A stretch of 64,000 nt of DNA, from NCBI GenBank assembly GCA_015227615.1, contig JAALGZ010000012.1:248001-312000 (forward strand), given 5' to 3'. Shown here in pieces: positions 22,699 through 35,346 of this stretch. Position numbers and translations under genes: made by a program. Each line of letters starts with the position of its first letter. Position 1 is the first letter of the stretch. The notes beneath the pieces were generated by a model. That model worked only from the letters and a program-made list of their open reading frames with translations, did not search any database and was not told the DNA's origin. The stretch comes from Labyrinthula sp. Ha (Eukaryota; Sar; Bigyra; Labyrinthulida; Labyrinthulaceae).

Positions 22699-24612
22699 CT
22701 ATATCGATAACTTATCAATACTAGAAACCTTTCTAGAACACCTCTTCTCGCCTAATGTTTCTATTGACACATTTTCAGAAATACTTTCTAAGGGAGACAA
22801 AGCATAATTTTGAAATTTTGATGCATTTTCCACGATATCTTTATAAAAGATCGAAATTTGTCTCAATTTTGATACTTTCCTACCTTCAAGATTCGCTCCT
22901 AGAGACTCATTGAAGCTAAGTTTTTTCATGATAGATGTTGCTTTCTCTTCTACTGGTTTTTCTCTACGTTTATTCTCACATTGATGCCCTATATCAGCTG
23001 CTGAAGTTAATGGTTTAGACTCATGAGTCATAAGGGTATTAGAACTTAGTCTAGTTAGTCTCAAGGTATTCTCATCATGATCTTGCTGACTGATTCTTCT
23101 ATTCGTACCCTGTAGTTCTATTTCTGTTGCATTATTTGGACCTGCAAGTCCAACTATTTTACAATGGGAAGTAAAAATTTTAACACCGACATAAGAAAAG
23201 AAAAAAGTATATGCCTTACAACCATCTGGATCATGTTGAAGAACTCCAAAGGGTAAATTTTCAAAAAAGCCATAAAGAAGTACACAAGAAGAAATAACCA
23301 TCAATATAACATAAAGTGTCAACCATTTAGCAAGATGAAGAGATAAATTAATGAGCTTCGAGTTAATACTGGAGAGATTGGCAGTATTTGGATCGTTTCG
23401 TTTCAAAGAAAGAGTTTCTCCACGAATGACATCTCTAATAGTATTCCTCACAAAAAGAAGATTTTTTTTCCATCTTTGTTCTTTGGAAGAAACAGTTTGG
23501 ATTCGTGAATTAGGTGCGATTTTTCTTAAAGTAAGAATGAAATGCATCATACTGACAAATAAAATTAAACCACAAATAATATCTATCCAAATAACAACCC
23601 GTAAGAGTGTTTCAAAATCATCAACATCACCACGATAAAAGTTCTCTAGAGTAAAAGAAAGCTCAAAAAAAAAGAATACAGATGTTCCAAGAGCAATAAA
23701 CTGCCAAGGAGAAAGAAAGAAGTGTTTTCTCCAATATTCTGAAGTTTGAGATTCTTTATCAAAACACCCTTTTTGCAATGCATACCAATATATAGCACTC
23801 ATTAGAGATCCATGAATTGTACCGCCAATTTGAAGTATTCCAAGAACATCTTTAACTTGTGCAGAAACAACATTTCCTTTTAATAAATTTATCATTTGCT
23901 TAAAATCAAGTCCGAAAAAAAATATCATTGACGTAAGAAATAAAACTAGACCTTCATATGCGATGAGTATAACTCTAGGACAGCAAGCTGGTGTCCACAT
24001 TAACTTTCTGATAGCTTTGTATGCAAGCTTCAAACCAAATAAAGCAGGAAAAGATAACATCATAAGTGTGAATTGGTATATATCATAACATCCTATAATT
24101 GGACTTATGTCTGCACAACCTTCTATGTTAATGAGTGTTCCATTTAGTGAATCAAAAGCAGTACTAGAGCCTTGTATTGCAAAGGTTCTAAAAAATTCAG
24201 TTCCTACTTGAACAAAAGGAATATCTCCGCTTTTAAATCTTTCATTTTCATTATGAACACTATGAAAAGATCCAGGAGGCATAAAAACAGCATCAAGTAC
24301 TGCAATAGCTCCAAGTATTATTGCATTTTCGTAAGCAGCTTCTTCATGGCAGCCATATCTTATTATACCGAAAGTAACCAAGACTTTACCAGAAATATTT
24401 GTGTCTATTGATTCCACGTAACATAAATTCTCACCTTGATTGAGTTTTACCATAGGAGCTGTTATTGAGCATTCTTCATCAAAATCACCTATAAAGTTGG
24501 AGTACCTCGTAGAAATATAAGTAAAGTTTCCAGTGATATCAGGAACTTTGGCCCATGAATGGACAATACTAAAAAATGCAAATATTCTTGACAGGGTGTA
24601 CATACTTATCAT
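22699..24612 (-). CDS. PA-domain seven-transmembrane receptor-like protein, paralog E (long tail)
   Basis: The product has 637 residues from the ATG at 24612, chosen because it gives the family's 21-residue signal peptide (VHSWA before KVP); the open frame extends 20 codons further without an ATG. The PA-like domain has the variant GCHEEAAYENAIILGAIAVL. Segment three ends MSAIYWYALQKGCF. Before segment seven it reads HDPDGC. The tail is about 150 residues, polar, with KKLSFNESLGANLEGR matching the tail box of F and G, and ends DKLSI. E groups with F and G by ENLPFGVLQ, KIFTSHCKI and this box. A long Ser/Thr- and Lys/Arg-rich tail fits regulation by phosphorylation, which is inference. Confidence 0.9.
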   Translation of the reverse strand: MISMYTLSRIFAFFSIVHSWAKVPDITGNFTYISTRYSNFIGDFDEECSITAPMVKLNQGENLCYVESIDTNISGKVLVTFGIIRYGCHEEAAYENAIILGAIAVLDAVFMPPGSFHSVHNENERFKSGDIPFVQVGTEFFRTFAIQGSSTAFDSLNGTLINIEGCADISPIIGCYDIYQFTLMMLSFPALFGLKLAYKAIRKLMWTPACCPRVILIAYEGLVLFLTSMIFFFGLDFKQMINLLKGNVVSAQVKDVLGILQIGGTIHGSLMSAIYWYALQKGCFDKESQTSEYWRKHFFLSPWQFIALGTSVFFFFELSFTLENFYRGDVDDFETLLRVVIWIDIICGLILFVSMMHFILTLRKIAPNSRIQTVSSKEQRWKKNLLFVRNTIRDVIRGETLSLKRNDPNTANLSSINSKLINLSLHLAKWLTLYVILMVISSCVLLYGFFENLPFGVLQHDPDGCKAYTFFFSYVGVKIFTSHCKIVGLAGPNNATEIELQGTNRRISQQDHDENTLRLTRLSSNTLMTHESKPLTSAADIGHQCENKRREKPVEEKATSIMKKLSFNESLGANLEGRKVSKLRQISIFYKDIVENASKFQNYALSPLESISENVSIETLGEKRCSRKVSSIDKLSI

Positions 24613-24639
24613 TGTCTTTTTGCAAATAAAAAAGATTTG

Positions 24640-24670
24640 GTAGTTCTTGAAATTACAGTGAAAGCTTTGC
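24640..24670 (-). promoter_or_regulatory. Leader block upstream of gene E
   Basis: On the minus strand GCAAAGCTTTCACTGTAATT followed by TCAAGAACTACC lies 28-58 bp before the ATG. It shares ACTGTAA and TCAAGAACT with the block of gene D. Confidence 0.4.
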
Positions 24671-26600
24671 ACTTGATCTTCAACTCTATGAATAATAAAA
24701 GCAATAGTACATCGAATGCTAAAAGTAAGGTATATATAACTAGGAAAACAATATATAGAATAATGGCTATGGGGTTATTAATGGGAAATACTTGTAGTAT
24801 AGCGGATTATCATTCATTATTGTATTTTGAGATAGAGATACGACACTGTATCATTTCTAATGGGACATAATTTGCAGAGTTGAATTAATGCTACGTCATT
24901 AAGGATTAGAATAAAGTTTCGTGTCGAAAATAAAGTGTCAGGGGATTGGAGCATAAGTTGATAAAAACTCTTCTTTTAGGAATAGTTATTAACTTTTAAG
25001 ATTTAAGAGGAACCATATGCTATCACTAATACTAAATGACTCCCATTTGAAACAGGAGAAAGGACACTACTATCAAGCTTGTTTGAGATTTCTCGTCTTA
25101 TGAATCTGCAACCATTAGAACCTATTAGATTCGTTAGAAACAACAAATCCGACTGTAATAGGTTGTAAAAGAGAAATAAAGATCAAATAAATGAATTTTC
25201 CTGCTTGAGATCAGAACCTGGTTTATATAGGTTGTTTAGAATGGAACTTGTTGACTGTACGTATTGCCTTAAGTGGTGTGTACGTTACTTGAGAGAAGTA
25301 TGAAAAAGAACCATTCCGAGGTTTCTCAATTAGAATTAGTATTATTTTATAAAATTTATTTTCTTAATACTTTATTTTTAGTAAATATGTCACCTATTTT
25401 GAAGTAATATTCTTTTGCTTAGGTTAATACTCTATGTAGTGAGGCAGGAAAAATAGCTGTGGATATTTCATGTATTATATGGATATGGTGTCATCGTAAA
25501 TAGAGGAATTTAGGGTTGATTCTAAGAAATTAGTACTTAGGTTGCTTTTAAAATACTGCTGTGACTTACTTTTCAGCCTTTGAGTTTATTGCATTCATTA
25601 TTTTTACTTCGGATGTGTATTCTAAAGCACCTGCCGTGAAAAGCAATGAAAATATTATTCTTAAGCTTTATTGTATTGCTAGAATAATAGTAATCTAGTT
25701 TTAGTTATTCCTGGATATTTTGTATTTTTTTTCTAATCGGGAAGTTTGATTGATGAATGTCAACTTGTTTATTAGAGCCATTTCGCTTCTCTGCTTCTAT
25801 TTTTCAAATCAGCATTTAGTGATCCTAGAGCCGAGATTCATGAAGCTCATATAATACGATCTTGAAAAGGCTACAAAATTATTAATATTTTGTTACTATT
25901 TTTTTTGTACAATTTTCAATAGCGCTAGTACTGACCCCGGTTTCGCCAAGTAAGAAATACTGAATTATGGAGTATGGAACTCTTAATTTCTTGAAAATAT
26001 CAGTAGAAAACTATGAATTTAGTAGCCCAGCAAGTTTAAAGTGTCTTTGTTAGGTTTTCATATGTCTTAAAAAAATGAAAAAAAATAATACAACCACAAA
26101 TTTCGCGTTTTTTGAAGTAAGCTACTTGGTATTACCAGAGCTTAACCTAAGTTTTCTTCAAACTTGAGATAGAAAAGTTTCAGTAAAAGTAATCGACAAG
26201 AGGCTTCAACCACATCAAATACCAAATAGAAAACTATTAATAATTCTTAGTGCTCGAATCCTTTCCCCATAAAAAATAGCTTTTGGTCAAAAATTTAGGT
26301 GAATTTTGAGTACCGCTCTGATTTGATAAAATTAAAGATAAACAAGTTAAAAATAAATTTTATCTCGATTAACAAAAGTCATATTAGAAATTTGATTCTT
26401 GTCCAATGATACAATATTTAATTTGGTATTTCAATTGTTATCGTAACGAAACTTAGACACGTAAACTTAGATCAAGTACTCAAGAAACTTGCGACTTCAT
26501 ATTTGTATCATAAACGTTAATAGATTAATAACTTGCCATGTAGTGCAACGGTATACTGGTCTCAAAATTAAACATGACATTTATTCATGTAATAAATATT
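24671..26600. other. AT-rich spacer
   Basis: No feature supported on either strand. Confidence 0.45.
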
Positions 26601-26604
26601 TATA

Positions 26605-26605
26605 C

Positions 26606-26641
<36 letters not shown>

Positions 26642-26657
26642 GAAGAGATAGATAGAT
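26605..26657. repeat. Compound microsatellite (TA)n-(GA)n-(GATA)n
   Basis: A run of TA repeats passes into about ten GA repeats (26621-26641) and then a few GATA units. It lies in the 10.7-kb space between receptor genes E and F. Confidence 0.95.
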
Positions 26658-29600
26658 TTTGAAAAAGTGAAAACATTAAGTTGCAATTCTTCAGTCTTCT
26701 TACTCAAGTTCATACGACACTATAAAGGATTTCCGACTAATTGTTATGAATTTTTTATTAAAATGTTTAAAATATATCAATTAATGTCAAAAAGGAAGGT
26801 AAAACAAGAAAAAATTATTTATATATCATAAAATCAGGCCTGATCTCTATTTCTAAACATGGATTTCATTGAATATTCTTTAAAAACAAAAGGTAAAGTT
26901 ATTTAAACCAGTATCTCGAGTCCCTTTTTCTTGAAAAACATATCCATGATTTGTCTAGTTAGTACTGCTAAATAAGTACTTTTGCACGACATGATTGCAT
27001 AAAATATATAAATGATAAGATCTAAACATTTAATGTATGAATATATACCCATTTGATACGGTTCAGTTACTAAAAACTTTTAATGTAGTAATTTTTTAGG
27101 CCAATATTATTCTTTATAGATATAAGGAATGGATCACAAGACGACATTGGTTTTTTCCTTGACCTCAATAGTCGGCACTGTAGAGATGAAAGAAAGGAAT
27201 CAAATTTCTAGATCAACCAATGCAGTGGAAATTGAATTTGAGATATCTTTCTGTACTTGAAGCCTTGATACAAACTAATAACAGAAAAAAGAATGAAAGG
27301 GCACAGATCAGCCAAGTTGAACCAATAAACTATATTTCTATAAGCTTTGAAACTGAAGATATAAAGGCAACAGCGCTCAATTAATTAATCATAAACTTAA
27401 TATTATTTGGAAAATAATAAAAAAAAAACAAAATTTGCAGTGAAAATAAAGGGGCAAGAATGTTTGTTACATAATCTCTACATGACTCCATGCCTATTCG
27501 TCATCACGCGTTCGATTATCACTCGACTATAGGAAAGAGCTTTTGGAAGTAAATAGCAATACATTGGGTTACTTGTATTGAAAAGATGAAGACATTTTGA
27601 ATATAGATAAAATTAAAGCTAAGAATATATCGATAAAATGTCTGAGCATCTGTACTGATGGTGTAAAATACCAATCGATTACTGCAATATGCTGTGATTT
27701 CCAAAAAACGACAAGTGAAGTTTAGAAATACAGTACATAATGCAACGAAATATTGTAACTGAAATAAAGAATTTTTTCCTCGCAATAGCTGAGATAATTA
27801 AGTTTGTAGTTTTCTTCCTGGTAAGAAATAGGGGTAGTTCTTGTAATATTACTACGTTATGATTCCCAACAGCAGTTATAGAAACTAAGATACGAAATTG
27901 CAAAACAAAGAACAAAGGATACGGAATTTGCTGCAAATTTTCGCGATGGAAAAAATAAAACCATTTTAAGAAAAGCTGATACAAATTGTGAAGCTGAAAA
28001 AAATACTAATGTTTTGGATTGATCTGGAATGAAGAAAACGACAATTCAGATTAAACTAAATTTCCTTTACTCTGAGAAAAAAACATAATTCTTAGATGTC
28101 GTTATAGGTTGAAAAAACAATTTGTTTTATAATGATAGAAGCTAGTTCAGTCTCCATTGGATACAAATAAATAAATCTTAATAAGAAAATAATTAGAATT
28201 GAACGTTGTAAGTAGACTTCATTTCATCAACTTGACTTGAAAATAAAGTAGAAAACCTTTTGTGAGAAAAGATTACCTAAATATAGTTTATTAAAAATTA
28301 TTTTTTTAGCAGAAACTAATTAAACATTATTTTATTCTAAGAAGATAAAAAAAATAATATATATATGTTTCATGTTATGATTATTTTAATATTCCAATCA
28401 TTATTGTGATATTTTTGAGTTCTTAGTTTTCTTTTACATTTTTTAGTGAATACAGCCTATTATATTCGAGTAAAAGACATGTCGTATTTTCTTATTAGCT
28501 TTAATCCCTATAGGATTTTATATTAGATTTATTAATAATCTTTTTTTAACAAGAGACCGGGGCGGGGCTCTTAATAGTTATAAAAGATAAGGCCCTGGTT
28601 AAAAAATATAAGATAGAGAACAGTAACGCTCAAGTAGTTGTTTGAAAAATCCATTCAAAACTTACATCTAACTCCCCGTACCACTCTTATTCTTGAATAT
28701 GAAGATGGTGATGTTTCCATACATGTTCCGTAAGAGCTTCTATTACCCATAAAAGACCACCTCTTGTGCTTTGGGTATTCACCTTGGACCATTGAGTCAT
28801 GAATGAAGCGGAGAAACACATATGTGGAGGTTTAAGTCGAAAACAGATGAACGTTATCCACTACTTAATCTTTTATTGCAACAGAGGTTTGGTTCTTAAG
28901 AAAATGTGCTTACAATTGCACCAGTTTAGATAAAACAATTCCATTTCATTAAATTTTGGACAGAGGAAACAAAAAGTTACTGAGTTTTTTTCCGTAAAAT
29001 TAAACCAAAACTTCATTTAAAATGCACTGAGGATAATTCGGCCTTAAATACAGATATCTGAGGTCAAGTCCATCTGCATTAGCAAAATTTTTCTAATCAT
29101 TTAGTATTTGAGTAAGCTTTTGCAATAGAGTGAGTAATAACGCTATAATAAGACTATATCCCAGTAAAACAGGGGTTTTACATATATCAAACCCCATATG
29201 TGGATCTCCTAACTATATTGTGATAAGAAAAGTTAAGAACATATATATACCATTTGCATTGTTTCTCTTATTGATCAAGAAATGAGTCTAAGATGCATTC
29301 GAAATAGAAAAATTTGGAAAATATATATCCTTTTCTGTAAGTATTATCAAGGAAGTTAATATTAAAATCAGCAAAACATGACAAAATGGTAGTGTTACCC
29401 CTTGACATCTAATAGTAAGGAAATAGCACACGAGCATCCTATTAAATCCATAAAGTCAACAAAAATGTAACATAAAGAGAAAAAATACATTACAAAAAGT
29501 GACAATAATTTAAGTTTAAGACTTGAAATAACATGATTTTTAATGTTTAATATGCATAGTAGCATCAGTTAATGCAATGTTAAATGGGAATAAAACTAAG

Positions 29601-30690
29601 CTCCAATTTTCTATTACCATATTTTCTTGTTCACATTATGAACGTTCTTTCCTAGCAGAAAAATTGGGATAAACTAGTTTCTCAAAATGTTTGGAATGCG
29701 GTTTATTGACATAGTTGCACAAGTCTCCTGGTATAGTATGTTTGAGATACACAGCTTTGACTCTGATTGAATGAAATTTTAAAGATATTAATATAACCTT
29801 GAGATATGTCGAGTAAGGTAAATGGTAGCACATGCAATATATATATATATAGCATTTTTTCACTGGATAATTATTACTTTGACTAAAACGACTCATAATT
29901 AGAAAAAATTCTGGATTTTTGTTCATAGAGCCATAAATTTTCGATACAGCTGAAAAACATTTGTTCCAAATATTCGCACTTTTCTTTTCCTCAGTGTATA
30001 ATCATCTTTATATTAAAAACACTTAAAGTCGCTTTTTAAATGGTTTAGGTTATGTTTTCAACATGCTGAATCATTGAAGCTTAATCTTGAGCTATAATCC
30101 CACTCTTTCGGGAGTTCTATTCTCATAAACCATAACTGAGTTGGGTTATATAATGAATATCTTAGAAAATTTCATCTATGAAGCAGACTTGACATAAAAA
30201 TATATTCTCATTACTTTTCTCAGGAAATATACAAATTTTTCCTTCGAGACAAATTTAAGTTAAGTGAATGGGAGAATAAAATGCTGAACCTATAATCCTT
30301 GTCAAGTACACGGGCTTGAAGAATGAGTTCAACAGTTCTTCTACCAATTTCTTTGCAATAACGTTTACCCACCTTTCTTAATCAAGGTTATATGCAATCC
30401 ATAAATATTTTTTTAATATTTTCACATTCAAATTACTACTTACCATAAATTTATGCTTCTCTTATGATGAGATCCTTCGTTTTTACACGGTGTAATTGTG
30501 CTATATTTCTACCGTTTGACAGTGATATGCCAGAATTAAGTCTATAATTTTACATTTCGATCTCTATTTCAGTTTACCTTTGTTTCAACTTTAAATGAAC
30601 GAGGTCGATTCTATAATAAAAATAAAATAACGTTATACTAGATCCATTACTAATATTTTTTTTTCACTTTCTCATAAATTGGGGTAATTT
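26658..30690. other. AT-rich spacer
   Basis: Apart from the GC-rich hairpin at 28551-28572, no gene, RNA or repeat could be supported. Minus-strand frames of 88-101 codons at 27519-27785, 27679-27984 and 29636-29926 are of chance length and composition. Confidence 0.4.
28551..28572. promoter_or_regulatory. Isolated GC-rich hairpin
   Basis: AAGAG and CTCTT flank a run of almost only G and C (ACCGGGGCGGGG) inside very AT-rich DNA. The GCGGGG core resembles binding sites of C2H2 zinc-finger repressors of the Mig1/CreA type, but no target gene is close. A chance cluster is possible. Confidence 0.25.
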
Positions 30691-31920
30691 TTAAGGTAGT
30701 TTTGCTGGTGTTCCTGTTGCTGGTTATTTTGATAAGTTTGAAGATGTGTTTCAAGAGCTTGTGCTATATAATAGCAATGGCAGAGAGATTCTTGAGGTTG
30801 GTATTATAAAGGCAAAGCTCTTTATCTGAAACTACCGTTGAAACAGAGCCATTGTAGTATAGAAGTGCTTGGTACATCATACCTTGGTAGATTTAAACTC
30901 TGCAGCATCTTTATCATGAGCTGAGATTCAATCACTCATAACTACTGAAGGACAAGTCATACTAAGATCTTTGACACCATTGAATACTTCAAGAAAATTT
31001 CTTTTAATTAAACTATAGTTGAAATTAACAGTGCGTAAAAAAAGCCTTTGCCTATAGGAAATATCGCCAGCAGTTGGTATCTTAAAAGGTCATTCGTCGT
31101 ATTCGTCTGAATTTAGTCCTGATAGGTTTTTACCTATTCTTTTTGTAGTGTTTCTCTAAGTGTTAGATCTTTTGCTTTATGTTTGTCCCTTTTTATTAAT
31201 ATATAGTTTAAAGCTACCTCCTCCACTGAGAATACTTGTTCCGCGTTTCACAAATCTACTCATACCGGTATCTTCGGGTAACTTTTCTTCATCTAGTTTT
31301 TTTCACAACTCCTCTGACATGATTTTTTTTAAAATAAAAATATCTTTAAAGAAGTGTTTAAACGGTAAAATTAATTGAATTTTCTGCCAAACCATGTATA
31401 TCAATAACTTTAAATTGATCATCAGTTACGCCGTCTCAATATTTTCTTAGTTTTAAGCTAAATTTTATGTCATATTCTTCATTTTTGGTACTTGTAGCCT
31501 GGAAAATGTCCTTAGAAAGTTTAGAATCAAACCCAATATTAATACCAAATTTACAATTAGCACGCTAAGTGCACTGAATCTTAGATTTCCTTAATATTTA
31601 TTTTTTTGCACCAAGCTTTTTAACGCTTTTGTCTGCTGCAAAGTAGTGGGGTATATTTTCTCCGTCTATGTCAACCTCTATAAAAACATACAACGGTTGG
31701 CTGATTTTGATAGATCTAATACTTCTGGTTAAGTTATATATAATTATCGATTGTTGTTTTTGTGATTTTCTATATTTTTGAAGTAGTTTGATTCTCCCCT
31801 TTACATTTTTTATTGTTTTTGGTTTTGTTGAAATATAAATCGTGATCGTTATACTAGGTTCCCCGTTCATCCAGTCAAAATTGAAAGCTAGTACTCGGAA
31901 ATATGAAGGACACATCTGCT
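30691..31920 (-). pseudogene. Decayed coding region of unknown origin
   Basis: Several blocks on the minus strand read as real protein. An open frame of 105 codons at 31598-31915 is basic, with FIEVDIDGENIPHYFAADKS near its end. Further blocks at about 31390-31560 (with IGFDSKLSKDIFQATSTKNE), 31170-31320 (with EEKLPEDTGMSRFVKRGTSI) and 30900-31110 (with IPTAGDISYRQRLFLRTVNF) follow in order. Near 30695-30828 the plus strand also reads as protein (VAGYFDKFEDVFQELVLYNS). The blocks cannot be read as one intact gene. It may be a dead transposable element, a piece of organellar DNA in the nucleus, or an intron-rich gene I cannot resolve. No family recognised. Confidence 0.4.
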
Positions 31921-34900
31921 AAACCGAAAACTAACCATTAAAGCTTAAAACTACCTTCTTACTGACGTTTGCATCTTACAAAGTTACACAACAATGTTAC
32001 AATAGCACGGATTTGAGCCCAGTTCTACATAATATTACTTTGCTGATACACAAGTATCGGGAACAAGAAATCGTAAAATTTAATCTCTAATAACCTATGT
32101 TATATTAGGTGATGAAACTCGCATTATTTTTTTTCACGCCACTCCGCATTCCTTACTCAAATATCGATATACTCAAATTAATTAACATTGGGTCGCTTTT
32201 CATAGTCTCATTTCCTATAATATGATATGTATTAAACATAGAATAGAAACTGTTTCATTTTTTTCATAAAGAGATACGAGAAAAATCATGAAAAGTAAAA
32301 AAAATGCTATGATTTTGGAAGAGGCATTTGTAGAATATCTTTCCAGGTTAAACTATTAGTAATTGTTGCTTCCTGATGAAGCACTGGATAGAGGTTTTTA
32401 GATAGAATATTCTCAATTCAGTGTATATAAAAAATGGCAAGTACTGAGATTGACACGGTATTTTTTTTGTAAAGAAATTAAAGAAAAAATAACAACATTA
32501 TGATTTCTAAATACAAGAAATTGCTTTGATAGCTACAGATACCAATGGACGGTGGAGTATGATGACTAAATCAAAACTGTACACAAAGACTTTGTTCATT
32601 TTGAAATCTCCTAAACTAGAAACAAGAAAAAGAGCTGAAATTTAACAAACGATATTCATTTAAACTAAATAATAGGTATTAATAACTTTATTCGTTATCA
32701 TAGCCTGCATTTTGTCACCTCGCAAAAACAATACGTTCAACAATCTACCGATATTATATATTTGTGAAGTTTAATTTTAGACTCTTGGTTACGATTGTAA
32801 GCAACGTAACAAATTCTTAAACTAAAGGTTTTCAAAGTTTTTTAAAAGAAAAAAAACAAGAAAAGATTAAGACCAGAGAACAAAGATATGACAAGCTATT
32901 TCATCTACATCGATTAGACACAAGGCTTAGCGTTAATGTTAAATCCTCTATGAGTACATTGGCTACTCATGTGGAAACTAGTATAAGAAGTTTTAAGTCT
33001 ATAAATAGTTAATTCACTATTTACTGGAGAAACAGTCATTAACCGCTGCAATATTTATTTTAGGCAATTGACATTGACTATTGCATCAAGACTGTGTGTT
33101 TCCATATGTAAGTAATAGACTGTCAATAAATCAAATAAAATTAATAAGCTGAGAAATAAAAATTAGAACAAATAAGTGTAATGGCAAGTTATAAATGACA
33201 ATGTGTTATGTAACTAAAAATCTATTTAGCTATTAAGCCAGATAGATAGTTTTGCTGTATGAAGAGAAGGGCTTAGCTACCTAGGAGATAAAACTTCTGT
33301 ACATAAATATTACCCAAATGTCTTGGCAATGGAGGATTAATAGACCTATGAGTTATTATAGGTAAAGATTCAACATTAAATACACTGTTTTCTATAGTAT
33401 CAAACTATCAGATTGAGGAAGATATGGACGAGAAGATACACTAAACTGAATCAAATTCTACATAGTATTAATTAGTTTCACCATAGCTAGTAAAGTGCAG
33501 AGCTTACCTACGCTCAATCAACTAATGGGCCAGGGCAATATTACCTTATAATAAAACTTCAATAGCTGGATAATTTGGAACAGCCTACTTTTAGTATTTT
33601 TTTTGTTTATGGGTAGTTGCTAATGTTGCCACATATTGCAGTTCGGTCATTGGAGGAGAGCATACTTATTGCCAAAACGGATTAGACTCAAGTTAGCTTG
33701 AATTGTTAGTAGGAATCAAAACTGATTTTTTGATAATTTATTGCAATTTTTTTTAAAGAATTATTGTTTTCAATGTTCATTAATATTTGCAAAATCTGTT
33801 TGTCTAAATATTGATATAATTGGTGAACTAAGTAAAGTGCGAAATATTTGTTCTTACAATTCATTCTAAACTGCATGCAGGTTATCCCTGCCAGAATTCC
33901 TGCTACCAAAATTCTAGATAGTACAACTGAAGTCTTAAGGGATAAGATTAGCTAATTCAAAATGAATTTATGGCTCATATGTCCCAAATGTGGTGCACCA
34001 ACTCTGCAGTACCTATAGAATGGTTTCTATGGGAAGGAAACTAGTCTGATTCAGATAAGTTTAAATTCAATACTTAAACCTGTTCCGGGTGGGTATTGCC
34101 TTAAGTACTTAAATTCAATTTCGCAAAAACTAAAGAATTCATATTATTTATATGAAGACATTGCAGACCAAATGCTTCTACTCTGTAATGATAATTCAGA
34201 GCAATAGCGAAAGTTGTTCGTTTCAGGTGTTCAGTTTGCTCTTAAAATGCTTGTTCTGCAGCCAGCTTGAGCGGTTATTTTGTTGATTTAAGACTGTAGT
34301 AGATAAGCTCTTTTATATTTTAATATTTAGTTAACTTAATTTCAAGTTTGTGATCTGTAAAATTTACGAAATTTTCAGCTATGAAAAGCTTGTTTCACCG
34401 TTTACTGCAAGGAACTTCTTAAGTGATTAAATCACGGAGCTTCTAGAAATCGACTAAAACACCAAAGGCATGAAGGTAAAGTAAACAACTATGGAAAGTA
34501 TAAAACTATGAATGATGATTCAGTACAAATCTTAGCAACTTTTGGTGTTCCCTAGGGTATTTATTAGTGGTGAGAAAACTTGAAATACATTTTTCCTAAA
34601 TTAATGAAATGAATTCTGTCTTAAAGCATCATAGTCAACATAAAACCAGAAGTTCAATTTCTAGCATAGTCTTTCGACACAATTTTAATTCTTCCATTTT
34701 TCCACAATCTTTGTGTTATATCATGCAGCAGAGTGAAAATCTGATCCCAAGGTAGTGGATAAAGCAAACTAAATGCAATAGAAAGAGAACAGAGCATGAA
34801 CTCAATTAAAGTTTGTGTAACACTTACACATCATGAGTTTACTAAGTGTAATAAGTAAGACACATCAAAGATTATAGTTTATTAGAAGCAAGGATCTCAA

Positions 34901-34935
34901 ATTTGACTCACTTGCCTTTACATCTCATTATTGTA
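31921..34935. other. AT-rich spacer
   Basis: No coding, RNA or repeat feature supported on either strand. Confidence 0.4.
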
Positions 34936-34950
34936 GTCATGTTTAGCGAG

Positions 34951-35060
34951 AGAGTCTTGACGAGATCTTCTCGAGAAGAGTTCTCTCGTTATCTTGCAAT
35001 ACAAATGTTTTGATAAAATCCTTCTCGAAAAGCTTTATTTTCTCGATAAACACGCCTACA
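34951..35060 (-). repeat. Dispersed CTCGAG-rich repeat, copy 3 (inverted)
   Basis: The reverse complement of 34976-35060 follows copy 1 (2036-2125) closely, from TAGGCGTGTTTA through AAGGATTTTA to GATAACGAGAG. The left part holds a perfect 14-bp palindrome TCTTCTCGAGAAGA (34966-34979). It ends about 290 bp before receptor gene F. Confidence 0.7.
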
Positions 35061-35290
35061 TTACTGTGTACCGGTTTCATAATTCGCTTTCCGGGAACCA
35101 AGTTCAATATTTTCTCGAGTGGTTTACAAGTACCGTTATTTTTCTTTCGTTACAAAGAAAATGTACTACAAAATAACAATTTCCTACAACTGATAATAGT
35201 AGACCATATCACCAATGTTAATTTAATTTCCATGACGAGATCTTCTTAGATGTATCATAAAGTTTATATTTAGAGTTATAGTCAAGGAAC

Positions 35291-35314
35291 AGAGTGTAAG
35301 AACAGAACTCTCAG
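35291..35314 (+). promoter_or_regulatory. Leader block upstream of gene F (weak match)
   Basis: AGAGTGTAAGAACAGAACTC followed by TCAG, 33-56 bp before the ATG. It resembles the TGTAA and AGAACTC parts of the gene D block. Confidence 0.3.
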
Positions 35315-35346
35315 TGGAAAAAAGTCATATTTCCTACAACAAGAAA

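Noticed and set aside
27519-27984. Two overlapping minus-strand frames of 88 and 101 codons
   Set aside because: Phe/Ile-rich, overlapping in different frames, no start context or homology pattern.
29636-29926. 96-codon minus-strand frame
   Set aside because: Chance length and composition, with a TA repeat inside.
35010-35249. 79-codon plus-strand frame upstream of gene F
   Set aside because: It lies across the dispersed repeat and has no protein-like composition.
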